Under the pieces are notes generated by a model, which worked only from the letters and a program-made list of their open reading frames with translations, did not search any database and was not told the DNA's origin. From Chaetomium olivaceum (Eukaryota > Ascomycota > Sordariomycetes > Sordariales > Chaetomiaceae), in NCBI GenBank assembly GCA_039881045.1, contig JAYWVB010000043.1, positions 124,001-188,000 on the forward strand: a stretch of 64,000 nucleotides of DNA, written 5' to 3'. The translations under genes and the position numbers were made by a program. Positions 1 to 12,299 of the stretch are shown piece by piece (the stretch's first letter is position 1; the number at the start of each line of letters is the position of its first letter).

Positions 1-92
1 CAGTTGGAAGAGCGCAGGTCTCATACTACTGTATGATTCGGTGGCAAATCGAAAATATCCTGAGGTCGTGAGTTCGAGCCTCACAGTTCCCA
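1..92 (+). tRNA. tRNA-Met (CAT anticodon), 5'-truncated by window edge, with intron
   Basis: The 3' part of an elongator-type initiator-unlike tRNA-Met. The anticodon arm stem CAGGT (15-19) pairs with TCCTG (58-62) around loop CTCATAA, with anticodon CAT at 22-24. A 31-nt intron (26-56) sits one base 3' of the anticodon, the canonical position. The T arm is GTGAG/TTCGAGC/CTCAC (68-84), followed by acceptor strand AGTTCCC and discriminator A at 92. The first acceptor strand and part of the D arm lie outside the window. The U-U pair at the base of the anticodon loop is also seen in other eukaryotic elongator tRNA-Met. Confidence 0.85.
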
Positions 93-338
93 TTTCTTTT
101 GCACTGATTTACATCTTTGAAACATACGAAACTAACAAGACTTTTTAGAATTTTGCGTCGGAATGAAGGGAGGCTGTAGGGTTGCTGTTACTTGGGACAC
201 TTTGCGACGGTCACAGCAGCACAGGGAGAGGGAGGTACATTTATGCCCCAACACCTTCCTTGGTCTCTTGAGGTTCGCTTGTCTATTGCATTCTGCTAAC
301 CTTCCGCTAAGCGGCCGGCTTCTTCTCATACACGGACA

Positions 339-1928
339 TTACAGATACAATCCCTCCGGTTCACCCTCCTGCTTCGTGCGTAGCACCCGCTCACGGGCGG
401 CGCGGAAGTCGGCCATCTGCACACGCATGCGGCGCTCCCGGAGAGCCATAAGACCGGCTTCGGAGCAGATGGCCTTGATGTCGGCGCCGGATAGGTCGTC
501 CTTCTGGGCGATGAACTCCTCCAGGTCGACGTCCTCGTTGAGCGACATCTTGCTCGTGTGCAGCGTAAAGATCTTGCGTTTGGTGTTCTGGTCGGGATTC
601 TCGAACAGGATCTTGCGGTCGATACGACCTGGTCGGATGAGGGCCGGATCAAGCGTCTCGATTTTGTTGGTGGCCATGATAACCTTCACGTCACCGCGGT
701 CGTCGAAGCCGTCAAGCTGGTTGAGCAGTTCCAGCATGGTCCGCTGCACTTCGCGCTCACCACCCGACGTGGAGTCGTAACGTTTTGTGCCAATGGCGTC
801 GATCTCGTCGATGAACACGATCGATGGGGCGTTCTCAGCGGCAACCTATGAAGTGTGTTAGCGCAAAGCTTGCAGTGAATATTTTGGCGAAGCCCTACCT
901 GGAACAACTGCCGGACCAACCGGGGACCATCACCGAGGTACTTCTGGATCAGTTCGCTTCCCACAATGCGCAAGAACGTGGCAGAGGTCTGGTTGGCCAC
1001 AGCCTTGGCAAGAGCGCGTCTTTCCGGTACCGGGAGCGCCGTAGAGGATGACTCCCTTGGGGGGCTTGATGCCCATCTCCTCGTATAACTCGGGATGCAA
1101 CAGAGGCAGCTCGACTGACTCCCGCACCTCCTGAATCTGTTGCTCCAAGCCACCGATATCCGCATATGACTCTGTGGGCGCCTTGTCTAGTTTCATGACG
1201 CTCACAAGCGGGTCTGTATCGTCTGTGAGAACGCCCACGATGCTGACCGTCTTGTGGTGCAGCAGTACGCTGGCGCCAGGCTCTAGCAGATCCTTGTCGA
1301 CGAAGCTCATGATACTGACGTAATACTCCGGCCCGGTTGTGCTGGAGACGATGGCGTGGTCGTCGTCGATCATCTCCTCGAGCGTGCCGACCCCCATCGG
1401 GCTGCCCCGCATGTCGTCAACACGGCTGCGCTCGTCGGCGACCCGGTCTGTGGACTCTAGCTCCGAAGCCGGCGCCGAGTTGTCCTTAACGGCCTTCGCT
1501 TTCCGAAGGCGCTCTTGATTCTCGACATATTCCTCCTCGAGTAGCAGGTGGTCGTGGATGCGCTGCATGCGCAACAGTCGGAGTTTGCATCGGCTCGTGG
1601 GGTAGACAGGAGGCATCTTTGCAGCGGCGCTAGTGCCGCCGGCCTTCTTCTTCTTACGACCAATGCGCGCGGTCGGCCTCGGGGGCGGCTCATACTTGGG
1701 CTTATCCTTCTGTTGGTGGCAAGGCTGGTCAGCAACGAACTCGGCAACGACTTGATTGACGATGGCAGATGGCCACCGCGATTCGCAGGATGCCGAACCT
1801 TCTTGTCCTTATCATTCTGTCCGTCTTTGCCCCCACCCATACCCCCGCCCATGCCGGATTGATTCTGGCCCTAGAAAGATCGTTAGAACCCATCCAGCAA
1901 CCATGCTCGACTCGGCGAACTGTACCAT
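339..1928 (-). CDS. rpt2: 26S proteasome regulatory subunit 4 (Rpt2 / PSMC1), AAA ATPase; one frameshift
   Basis: Base-ring ATPase of the 19S regulatory particle; it unfolds ubiquitylated substrates and helps open the 20S gate. The exon model is 1926-1928, 1799-1870, 899-1709 and 339-845 (minus strand). Introns are 55, 89 and 53 nt with AG acceptors and CTAAC/CTGAC-like branch sites. The start ATG (context CACCATGG) stands alone in exon 1, and exon 2 begins GQNQSG, giving the N-myristoylation-type start MGQ known for Rpt2. Visible motifs are Walker A GAPGTGKT, Walker B FIDEID, the sensor region [20 protein letters not shown] and the C-terminal hydrophobic tail GLYL (HbYX-like). One surplus base near 1016, directly after GKT, shifts the frame: the second half continues as [10 protein letters not shown] in another frame. 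Net coding length fits about 463 aa once one base is ignored. The frame break in an essential protein is more likely a sequence error than a real mutation. Gene identity is very secure; the donor of intron 2 (GTTCGG) is non-standard. Confidence 0.95.
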
Positions 1929-2803
1929 GGTGCCGGTGTGCGACCTCGGTCGGAGCGATGAGGCAAACGATCGCCCTTGGTGTTAGGGAATGTATTCACA
2001 CACAAAGTGCGTTATTGAATGCTCCCAGGGCGTTGTTCGATGATGTGGACGATGAGTGACCTAACGGCTGGTCTTGGGGTTTGTTGGTCGAGGTGTGATG
2101 TCGATGGTCAGTGCGAGCTTCAGGCGGAGCTTTGTTGGGAGCCGCCAGGCAGGCAGAGCGACGCGCCAACCAGGGAGTGGGTCTAAAGATGTTCGACCGC
2201 CAATGACATCATCCATTCCAGCCCACCATCCAGGTTGGTGGACTGTGTAATCTATAATCTGTAAATGGCACAACGGATCTGTAATATGTTGGCGCCGGTG
2301 TGAGAAAGCCCTCTTGATTGCTACTAGTAATGCAGCTGCAGGGCTGTGAGACCAAGACTGCGTAAAATGTTCTCTCTTTTCGGAGCTGAGATGTGAAAAG
2401 CGCCTTGCCCTCCATCGGCTGACTTCCAGTGTACCCGCGGCCCGCAATGACGGCCGTCTTCGTTGCTCGTGGGAAAGACCATCCGAGAAACTTATGAAAG
2501 GCATAATCAGGCCTGTTCCGGATTTCGGATTTCGAATAAAATAATATTTCCATTAAACTGTACTTTCATTCCCATCAACGCCAGATAGGGTTAACCTGTT
2601 ACTTTCTGCCATTGTCCCAAATTTGGCTGCAGCGAACCACATTCCACCGCTACCCCTCCACGAAGTACCCAAGTACTTGCCCCCCTTGCGGTCCTCCCCA
2701 CACTCTCCATCGTCTTCTGCCGCGAAACCGCAGCCTCAACCACGTGTAGCCGAACTTCAACCATCAACGCCCCGACTCTTGTCCCTGGACATCGTCGACC
2801 GTC
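1929..2803. promoter_or_regulatory. Divergent upstream region between rpt2 and ubc1
   Basis: About 875 bp separate the start codons of rpt2 (-) and ubc1 (+), so this interval must contain both promoters and 5' leaders. Just before ubc1 there is a C/A-rich leader typical of filamentous fungi. I looked for the yeast proteasome-associated control element (GGTGGCAAA) and did not see it here on either strand. Open frames in this stretch show no recognisable protein. Confidence 0.5.
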
Positions 2804-3752
2804 ATGGCCACCACCCGCGAGCGACGTATTGCGAAGGAGCTAGCAGACATTCACAATGACAAGGATAACTCAGGCGTCCTGGCGAACCCCGTCGACCCCT
2901 CCAATCTCACGCACCTCAAGGGCACCTTTCCAGGGCCGCCCGACACGCCCTATGCCGGGGGCACCTACCAAATCGACATTACCGTCCCCGACATGTACCC
3001 CTTTAAGTCGCCCATCATGAAGTTCGACACCAAGATCTGGCACCCAAACGTCAGCAGTGTGACGGTAGGTCCGAGCGCTGCAGGGAAAAGCAGGAAACAA
3101 ATGGGGAGCGGGGCAAAGAAGCAGACAAGGCTCGGGCATCAAGATCAAGGGGCAAGACGAACAGAAGCGCTAACTCGCAGCGTTACCCAGGGCGCTATTT
3201 GCCTCGACACGCTCGGCTCCGGGTGGTCGCCCGTCGGCACCATCAAGATGGCGCTGATCTCGCTGCGCATGCTCCTCGAATCGCCGAATCCCAAGGACCC
3301 GCAAGACGCCGAGGTCGCAAAGATGATGATGGAGCGACCGAACGAGTTCGCCGCCAAAGCTCACGACTGGGCAGTCAAGTACGCCGGCGCTCCTCGGAGG
3401 GAAACGCTCACACACAACTACGAGAAGACAAGCACGCCTGTTGTCAAGGACGATCCGTCACGGTACGTTGTTTTGTTGATACGGCGGAGCCTAACGGGAT
3501 TGGAGACATTATTACTGCAGCCACGGGGCAAAGGACTGAGCTGACAATGGACGGGTGATTTCCGTCTTTCTTTGCAGATACAAAGGCTATAATAAGGACT
3601 TGGTGGATCGATTTGTCAACATGGGTTTCGAGGTTGACGCCGTGGTCGATGCATTCATCTTTGTGGGTATCGACCGCAACGGGGGCGAGGATTATGAGCT
3701 GGAGGAAGCGTATATGGGCGACATCACTGCCCGGCTGCTCGGCGAGCAGTAG
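2804..3752 (+). CDS. ubc1: Ubiquitin-conjugating enzyme E2 with C-terminal UBA domain (Ubc1 / UBE2K class)
   Basis: E2 enzyme that carries ubiquitin as a thioester and builds chains on substrates destined for the proteasome. Exons are 2804-3064, 3191-3462 and 3578-3752, with introns of 126 and 115 nt (donors GTAGGT and GTACGT; acceptors CCCAG and TTGCAG). The joined frame is exact and gives 235 aa. The E2 core occupies about residues 1-150: MYPFKSP, IWHPNV, and the active-site cysteine in GAICLDTLGSGWSP followed by LLESPNPKDPQDAEVA. The last roughly 45 residues (YKGYNKDLVDRFVNMGF...) form the UBA domain that separates Ubc1/UBE2K from other E2s. Yeast Ubc1 is 215 aa, so length fits. The gene is intact. 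It is divergent from rpt2 and convergent with the succinyl-CoA ligase gene. Confidence 0.95.
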
Positions 3753-4624
3753 CAGGACCAAGCCGACGTTACAAATCATCAGAGAATCGTGCGTAGCGTA
3801 TCTGGCTACGCTCCACTGGGCGGTTTCCACTGTTGCGGCGGACAGGAAGGGGATACGAGCGGTGCTAGGTGTCTCGGGCAGGCAGAGCCCGATCCTACTT
3901 GTCCCTACACGCATAAGGAAAGGAGTTTACGGATGGCGCACAGGCGAACACATTTATGGGACTCCGTGATTGTTTTCTTTTTTATTACTTAGACGAATCC
4001 GAAAAAATGGAACATATTGGCTCCAACATATCTCAGTAGCCAAACCAAACCGCTTAGTGGACAGCCTTGAGACTGTTGTTCCAAGACCACCGAGCATGAT
4101 TCCTATTTCGGGTAGGATGGTGTTTGCTCCTCAGCATAGCAAACGCAATTTCGATTTGATGTTACCTGCGTCGAAACGGATGCCGACATCGAGTCTCCAT
4201 GTAAACCCGGCCAGCCGAGTCCACAAAACAACCACCTGACGTTTCCCTGGCTCGGCAACCCCCAACAGCGAAGCCACCCGGTAATTCATGCACCACTCCC
4301 CCAGACGCAGCCTCAGGGAAGGGCATGTTTCAGCATGTACCAACACACGAACAGACCTCAAAAAGTCGGTAAACAGCAAGATAAAACAACAAGAGGCTCA
4401 TAATGCACAACGTATTATGCCAAACCACCAAGTTCCCCCCCAGTCTATAAGTTTGCTAATGCCTCAGGTTCACCCCGCTCCCCGAGCGCAGTCTCCTTAC
4501 TCTCACAAACCACCCGTTCATCTCTAGTCACCTCCGCGTTCACTCGCAGTAACAAAGGAAACGGACCAACATGTACAAGGCCAGCACCCGGATAGCATTA
4601 CGATGACACTACAAGCGATCGCGC
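3753..4624. other. Convergent 3' intergenic region
   Basis: Between the stop codons of ubc1 (+) and the succinyl-CoA ligase alpha gene (-). It should hold both 3' UTRs. The short open frames show no known protein, and I see no RNA gene or mobile-element end. Confidence 0.6.
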
Positions 4625-5969
<1,345 letters not shown>

Positions 5970-6560
5970 TGTGCTGTGTCTGAAAGGGTGCAACGGAGAA
6001 ATCGAAGGGAATTGTCGGAGCAAGGTGAGCGGAGAGAGAGGCCAATGCAAGATGGTGATGGCTTGGTCGAGGGGGGTCGTTTAACGGTATGCAACGGCCT
6101 TCGTCATTTCTCTCCAAAACCGCGACCTTTCCCAAAATTGTCGCCAGCTCCAACCAACGGGGCTCTCCATCTGACAAGCAAGGGCCAGCTCCTGTCATTG
6201 GTTCAGGCGTGAAGACTCGGCAATTGCGGCGGTCGTATTTTTCCGATGAAACCCGCCGGCCTTGGCTGGCGGCATTAAGATCGGGACCTTCCGGGGTTTG
6301 GCCCCACCTGCTGTTGAATGCAAAGCGTAATTTTGCGGATACGGCAGCCCGTGAGCTCGAATGTGGTACTGTATCTCAATTGTTCGTTACAGCATTACAA
6401 CAGTTTTACCCCGCCAAAATTACGACAGATCTTGAACCGTGACACAGCAAACCATCACGCATCAAGACGACCACAACCAAAAGCAACCGCGCCCTTCGAT
6501 TAGCGAATATAAGCCGACATTGGACAACCGACAGGGCTCGCCAGCCCTCTTAGATCCACA
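5970..6560. promoter_or_regulatory. Divergent upstream region between lsc1 and elp3
   Basis: About 590 bp between the start codons of two divergent housekeeping genes, so it must contain both promoters. No TATA box or other element stands out. The open frames here show no recognisable protein. Confidence 0.45.
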
Positions 6561-8329
6561 ATGGCGACGACAACGGTAACGGCGACAATCCGAAAGAAGG
6601 ACGCAAACCTGCCGCCAGAGAACGAGCGCTTCCTCCGATGCTGTGCAGATATCGCGAGCGCTCTGATCGAAGACCACGAAGCGGCCAGGGACCCAAGTCG
6701 GCCTAGAAAAGACATCAATCTCAACACCCTTCGATCAAAACTGGCCAAAAAGCACAAGATCAACAATGTACCGCCTCTCACTGCCATCATCGCCGCGGTC
6801 CCCGAGCATTACAAAAAGTACATCCTCCCGAGGCTCATCGCAAAACCGATCCGTGAGTTGCTCCGCCTTCGAGCATAAGCCGATGTTCGACTACTGACAG
6901 CCACTAGGCACATCCTCCGGTATCGCGGTGGTAGCTGTGATGTGCAAGCCACACCGTTGCCCTCACATCGCCTACACGGGCAACATCTGCGTCTACTGCC
7001 CCGGCGGCCCAGACTCAGACTTCGAATATAGCACACAGTCTTACACGGGCTATGAACCAACATCTATGCGAGCCATTCGCGCTCGCTACGACCCTTTTGA
7101 ACAGGCTCGCGGGCGAGTCGACCAGCTCAAGGCACTTGGGCACTCGGTAGATAAGGTGGAATTCATCATCATGGGAGGTACATTCATGTCGCTGCCGGAA
7201 TCGTACAGGGACGAGTTCATATCACAACTTCATAACGCTCTGAGCGGATATGGGACGTTAAACGTGGACGAGGCGGTCCGGGCCGGCGAGCAGAGTAGCA
7301 TCAAGTGCGTGGGCATTACCATCGAGACACGGCCGGACTACTGCCTCCAACCACACCTCTAGCATGCTCCGGTACGGCTGCACCCGTCTCGAAGTCGGCG
7401 TCCAGTCCCTCTACGAAGATGTCGCCCGCGACACCAACCGCGGCCACACGGTGGCGGCCGTGGCCGAGACTTTCTGCCTCTCCAAAGACGCCGGCTTCAA
7501 GGTCGTCAGCCATATGATGCCCGACCTCCCCAACGTCGGCACGGAGCGCGATCTGGACCAGTTCAAAGAGTACTTCGAGTCCCCCGCCTTCCGCACCGAC
7601 GGCCTCAAAATCTACCCGACGCTGGTGATCCGCGGCACGGGGCTCTACGAACTCTGGCGCACAGGCCGCTACCAAACTACACGCCCAACGGGCTCATCGA
7701 CCTCGTCGCGCGGATCCTCGCGCTCGTCCCCCCTTGGACGCGCATCTACCGTGTGCAGCGCGACATCCCCATGCCCCGTGACGTCGGGCGTGGAGAACGG
7801 CAACCTGCGGGAGCTGGCGCTGGCGCGCATGAAGGACTTCGGCACGACCTGCCGCGACGTGCGCACGCGCGAGGTCGGCGTCAACGAGGTCAAGCACAAG
7901 ATCCGGCCCAACCAGATCGAGCTCGTCCGCAGGGACTACACGGCCAACGGCGGCTGGGAGACCTTCCTCGCATACGAAGACCCCAAGCAGGATATCCTCG
8001 TCGCGCTGCTGCGCCTCCGCAAGTGCAGCCAGAAGTACACGTTCCGCGAGGAGCTGGTCGGACAGCCGACTAGCTTGGTGCGGGAGCTGCACGTCTATGG
8101 CATGGCCGTGCCCGTACATGCACGCGACCCGCGGAAGTTCCAGCACCAGGGCTTCGGGACGCTGTTGATGGAGGAGGCGGAGCGGATCGCGCGGGAGGAG
8201 CATGGGAGTGAGAAGATCAGTGTGATCTCGGGCGTGGGTGTTCGGAGCTATTACGCCAAGTTGGGGTACTGGTTGGACGGGCCTTATATGAGCAAATGGC
8301 TGGATGGGAGGCCGGGGCCGGAGGAATAG
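6561..8329 (+). CDS. elp3: Elongator complex catalytic subunit Elp3 (radical SAM / acetyltransferase); three frameshifts
   Basis: Catalytic subunit of Elongator, which makes the cm5 group on wobble uridine 34 of certain tRNAs. Exon 1 is 6561-6852, followed by a 55-nt intron 6853-6907 (GTGAGT...TAG). The radical-SAM cluster cysteines are visible in [14 protein letters not shown], followed by [16 protein letters not shown]. The C-terminal GNAT domain contains [21 protein letters not shown] and ends [14 protein letters not shown]. Three indels break the frame. At 7360 one base is surplus or two are missing, giving a TAG in CLQPHL|SSMLRYG. At about 7675 one A is missing ([13 protein letters not shown]). 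At about 7777 two bases are missing ([13 protein letters not shown]), which restores the original frame. On both sides of every break the protein matches the family closely, so the gene is recognisable end to end. Sequence error is the simplest explanation; a true pseudogene would be surprising for a single-copy gene. Confidence 0.93.
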
Positions 8330-10139
8330 ATGGGAACGGGAAGCGGCATGAAAGCTGGACAGCTGGAGGAAAATGTTTTGGGTTGGCTGTTTCACGGGCA
8401 TCTTGGCGTTGGGTGACACGACACGAGCATGCATGACTTGGGAGGCGTTGGCGGCGATAAAAACCATCTGTCATGACTGGATAGTTCAAAATGTGCATGG
8501 AATATGCATTTCTAACCTGCGTTGCGTTCTCACCACTCCTCAATCTAGGAGGGATCATGACGAAGGCGAGTATTGTACCCCTGAATAGGGTCACCCTCGG
8601 CAAGAAGGAGTGCGATCGCTATGTTTCTAGCGGCCCTTCATCCATATCCTAGTCCTGTTCTGCATAACTCCAGTGTACAACGAGCCTGCCGGGGTGGAGA
8701 ATGAAACCATTGACCAGGGTACTTCGTGACCCCAGTAGCCAGCTTATGCGCCACGTCCAGAACGAGATGTAGCGGCGATGGACAAGATTTTCCCACGTTA
8801 CGCTCGGTTTAGAGGGTCAGTCTTTGGGTTCATGTCTCCCTCAAGGATCCCTAGACATCCCCAAACCCCGCTGCGCTACCTACCTTATCCAGTGCGGTCA
8901 GCTCATGAGTGGTTGCATATACCTGCAGCGGGTCCAGCTACGAATCCGTCGAATCGGTTCTCGGGTCGCAGCGAGCACGTGTTCATTCCGGCTGACGACG
9001 TCCAAAGGCATGACCTTTACTGAACCTGCAACGTTGTCGAGTAGCCCGACTAATAGCACACTTTCTTTTAACCGAGGAGGGCTGTGAGGACCTTCGAAGA
9101 GACGGGTTGGCAGACGTTTTGAGGGAGAGTGGATGCCTTCAAGCGTGAGGACGTAGCGCCATCAATTCGTCCGACGTCTTGGTGCCGGCTCTGGCAGCCA
9201 GTTCTAAGGTGAACATTTGGCCATCCAGAGCGGAACAACCGAGAGGACATTTGGGACTGAATAACCGGCTGCGGTAGCGGTAGCTATCAATTTTGCTTGT
9301 ATTTTGGCGTTGCCCGCACACACTTGCGTCGCCAAAAGACTTGGACTGTTGTGCCTGCTGCTTCATGAGCATGACACTTCTTTTCGGAGTATTCCAGTGA
9401 GAGGGTTGAGTGGTTGGACCTAGGGACAGGCAAAGAATTAGTATCGAATCAATGTAGCGTAAGGGGGCCGCAGGCCGGACAGGGAAGAGAAAAGAAAGAG
9501 AAGGGGGGGGGGGGGGGGAGATTACCGACGCCGCGGCAAACCTTTCCTCGTCGATAACGTCGTCTGGCGCTGCCTACGGTGACGATAATAACAGGCTAGC
9601 CCTCCAGGACTGACCATCCCTTTCGAGTCAATCTCCAACACCTACTTGTCTAAGTCCGTTGATGTGCTTACTTCCTTTGTCGGGGGCCGTCCCCTGCGTT
9701 TCTCATCTGCCCGCTCGCATATGCCAACCCTCTTGTAACTCCGAGGTGACGGCATATGATAATTTGGGTTTATGCCCTAAAGGCAAAGTCTGGCAAGCTC
9801 CACGTTGGTAAACTCGACAAGAATTGGGGAGAGCAACTATGGATGTGCGCGACCGTGCTTTGGTGCTCGAGGCTTGTGAGTTGTGGGTGGCTACCACCAA
9901 CACCACAGTAGTGACGGGCGAAGGGGAGCGTCTGTCGTGGTTTTCTTGAGGACGGCGAAGATTGAAGGGACGGAAGGCAGGGCCGCGAGGGTTTTTCTTG
10001 AGCTTGGGTGTTATAAGTTCTGTGCTGCAAAAGGAGCGCTTTCGTGGCGGTCGGCATCCCTCGGATCGTTTCCTGCACACTGGTGAGTGGGTATGCCTTC
10101 CGGTTCTTTAATCAGGGGTCGGTGGGAGGGCTAAAAGGC
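8330..10139. other. Intergenic, no supported gene; contains a 16-G homopolymer
   Basis: Downstream of elp3. No open frame here resembles a known protein. A run of 16 G at 9503-9518 follows a purine-rich stretch and is the only striking feature; such runs are also frequent points of sequencing error. The stretch 9703-10080 is open on the minus strand, but its translation is low-complexity and basic and I would not call it. Confidence 0.5.
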
Positions 10140-11634
10140 TGCGTGTAACTATATTCCTCCGGCGTGGGAGTCGACGGGAGGGAGTTTATTCGCAACACCT
10201 GCAGTTTCGGAGACGTCAGTAAACTTGTGACTGTGTTCTGTATCAGCCGTCTCCGATGGCTGGGGACGAGTCACTGGGGCAGGCCAACAAATTCCTAGAG
10301 ATTAGAGAAGAGGAAGATGATGGGTATACGATACAAGAATCTCGCGGCTTCTGGGAACAGACCCCTGATGCTGCTGTGCCTAGTATCAAATGCCGCCAAT
10401 GCTGGTTTGGATTGACACGGCGGGAAATGCCAGAGCCGCATGGCTACGCTTTGAACGGACGAGTCACGAGTGCCTTGTTTCGACTGCGGCATCCAACTGA
10501 GCGCCAGGAGAGAACGGACGGCGGAGATCTAGGTGCTTGTTTTCCGGGGAGAAGCCGCCACAGACGTGGGCGGGAATTTCCGTCCAGCCGGCTCGAAGGT
10601 GAACGCACATGAACCTGGGTAGGAGGTTGGATGTACTGTTCGTTTGGAAACCGTGATGAATGCGGCGGCTCCGGTCAGTGAAGCCGCTCGTGGGGACGTG
10701 TTTTGGCCAGGCAGAACGGCCTCAGGCTCAGTGACCCTATTCCACCGCTCAGTTGATTACTTGATTCTGTCGCAAACTCGCCACAAACCAGACCGAAAGC
10801 GGCAGATGTAAATCATGAAATTGCCGCCAACGGGGTGAAAGCCCCCCATTCAGCGGATTTTCAGGCCCCCAGCACCGACAAGACGCCCAGGTGCCAGCCT
10901 GGAGGTGGTTTGTGCCCACCCGCATTCGAATCGGAGGCCTTCTAGGCCCTCGTTGTGCTCATTCTTTGCGCAGAGCCTCACAGAGCACCAACTGACACGC
11001 GTTATTTCGTGATCTCCATGGATTCAAAGCTTGGCAACAACCTTCGTCCGTCAGTTGCTGATGGTCAGCGGTGAGTGGTCGGGAGGAGTGGATGCAGAAC
11101 CGGGAAAGCCCGTATTGGAACGGCTGGTCATCGTGTCGAGCGCCCTGCAGCGCCGGGCCGATGGCGACCCTTAGGTCCCTCCCCGAACTTTTGCAAGAGC
11201 CGCAAGATTCTTTAAAGGATAGGCCAACCCCCCCCCCCGTTTTCAGCGCTGCCCCAATGTGTCAAATGCAGGGCGCACCGCATTGCCGAGCGACTGGGCA
11301 GCACCCGTTTGGTTGGCCAGCCCCCCCGATCTTCAATATTGTCATCACGCAGAGGGAAGTTTTTCTACACGAAGACAAAAGACCTTGTTCCATGTCCCAG
11401 AAGAAGCGAGTGGCGTCGTCAGGAAGATGGTTGGCACCCACACTGGGACACGGTTACACCGAAAGTGAGGGCACCGCCAGTCAGATCTCTGCGTGGGTGC
11501 GTGACGCGATGCGAAAAAAAACGAAGTTTATTTGTTTATGCTATCCACACATCAAAAGACCCCAGCCATGTTTTTGAAACCGCACGCGTCGAACAACAAC
11601 AGTCTTGTCTCAGGGGTCAGAATCATGTTCCCGC

Positions 11635-12125
11635 TCATTCGCGAATAGCTGGGTCCAGGTACCCGCAGCTCCACGGCGAGTCGATATTCCAGTCCTCTCC
11701 GTTCATATCAGAGTTTTCCCTGCTGTCAATCCAGTTGTGCTCTGGCAAGCGATGAACCCTTAATGACGATCGCAGGATGCAATAAACTGACAACCAGTCC
11801 ATGATGTTCTCACGGGCTAGGGCTGTCCAAGCTAAAAATGATGGTCAGATACGGTGGGCTCCGGTAAACCCGATTGGAGGGGGTAGGGAGGGAGACGGTG
11901 GTTGTCCCCCGGGCCGTGACTTAGGACTTACCTGATAACGCCGGGATTGAAAGCATTATCTCGCAGCTCTCGGTGACAGAGGCTTGCACACCTTGTGTCC
12001 ATGAACCGATTTCAAAAAACGCGCCCTCCTTTCTCGGGTCATACTCAATGGCTGCAAACACCACAGCGGATAAGTACGAGCCTGGTGGGTCTAATCACAG
12101 GAGGTAAATGAGAGGACTTACACAT
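11635..12125 (-). CDS. Small three-exon gene A, 106 aa, family unknown
   Basis: Not recognised. The model is exon 1 12122-12125 (ATG plus one base), exon 2 11932-12051, exon 3 11635-11831, with introns of 70 nt (GTAAGT...TTGCAG) and 100 nt (GTAAGT...TTTTTAG). The joined frame is open for 106 codons. The protein starts MSIEYDPRKEGAFFEIGSW and ends CGYLDPAIRE; it is acidic and Trp-rich, with no signal peptide or membrane segment. A TATA motif lies 104 bp upstream of the ATG. The support is comparative: the duplicate block holds gene B with the same start-codon-only first exon, the same intron phases and a clearly related protein (shared core around VQA...ES.EI.L...LS at the exon 2 end). Conserved splice sites in two strongly diverged copies argue for coding. 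It could be an effector-like or orphan protein; I assign no function. Confidence 0.6.
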
Positions 12126-12228
12126 CTTGCTGGCGTATGATGGCTGTGATCTGTTGTTGTCGCTAGTTCGCCGTCGCCGGAGTTGCGAATGCAGTGAACT
12201 TTGACGAGAACCATCATCCACTCGCCTC

Positions 12229-12235
12229 TTTATAG
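12229..12235 (-). promoter_or_regulatory. TATA box of small gene A
   Basis: CTATAAA on the minus strand, 104 bp upstream of the gene A start codon. Gene B in the duplicate block has a TATA motif at nearly the same distance (about 107 bp), which supports function. Confidence 0.5.
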
Positions 12236-12299
12236 ACGAAGGTATTGATCGGGAAACCACTGCTGTCAATGATCAACCATCCCCATTCTGGATTCAGAT

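Noticed and set aside
40..48. GGTGGCAAA, the yeast proteasome-associated control element (PACE)-like sequence near rpt2
   Set aside because: It lies inside the tRNA intron, at the 3' end side of rpt2, about 1.9 kb from its promoter. Position makes a regulatory role for rpt2 very unlikely; chance match.
7694..8467. 257-codon minus-strand open frame
   Set aside because: Antisense shadow of elp3, whose plus-strand translation matches the family throughout.
9503..9518. Run of 16 G as a possible regulatory or structural element (G-quadruplex)
   Set aside because: A single homopolymer without neighbouring G-tracts or a nearby gene; length may also be unreliable.
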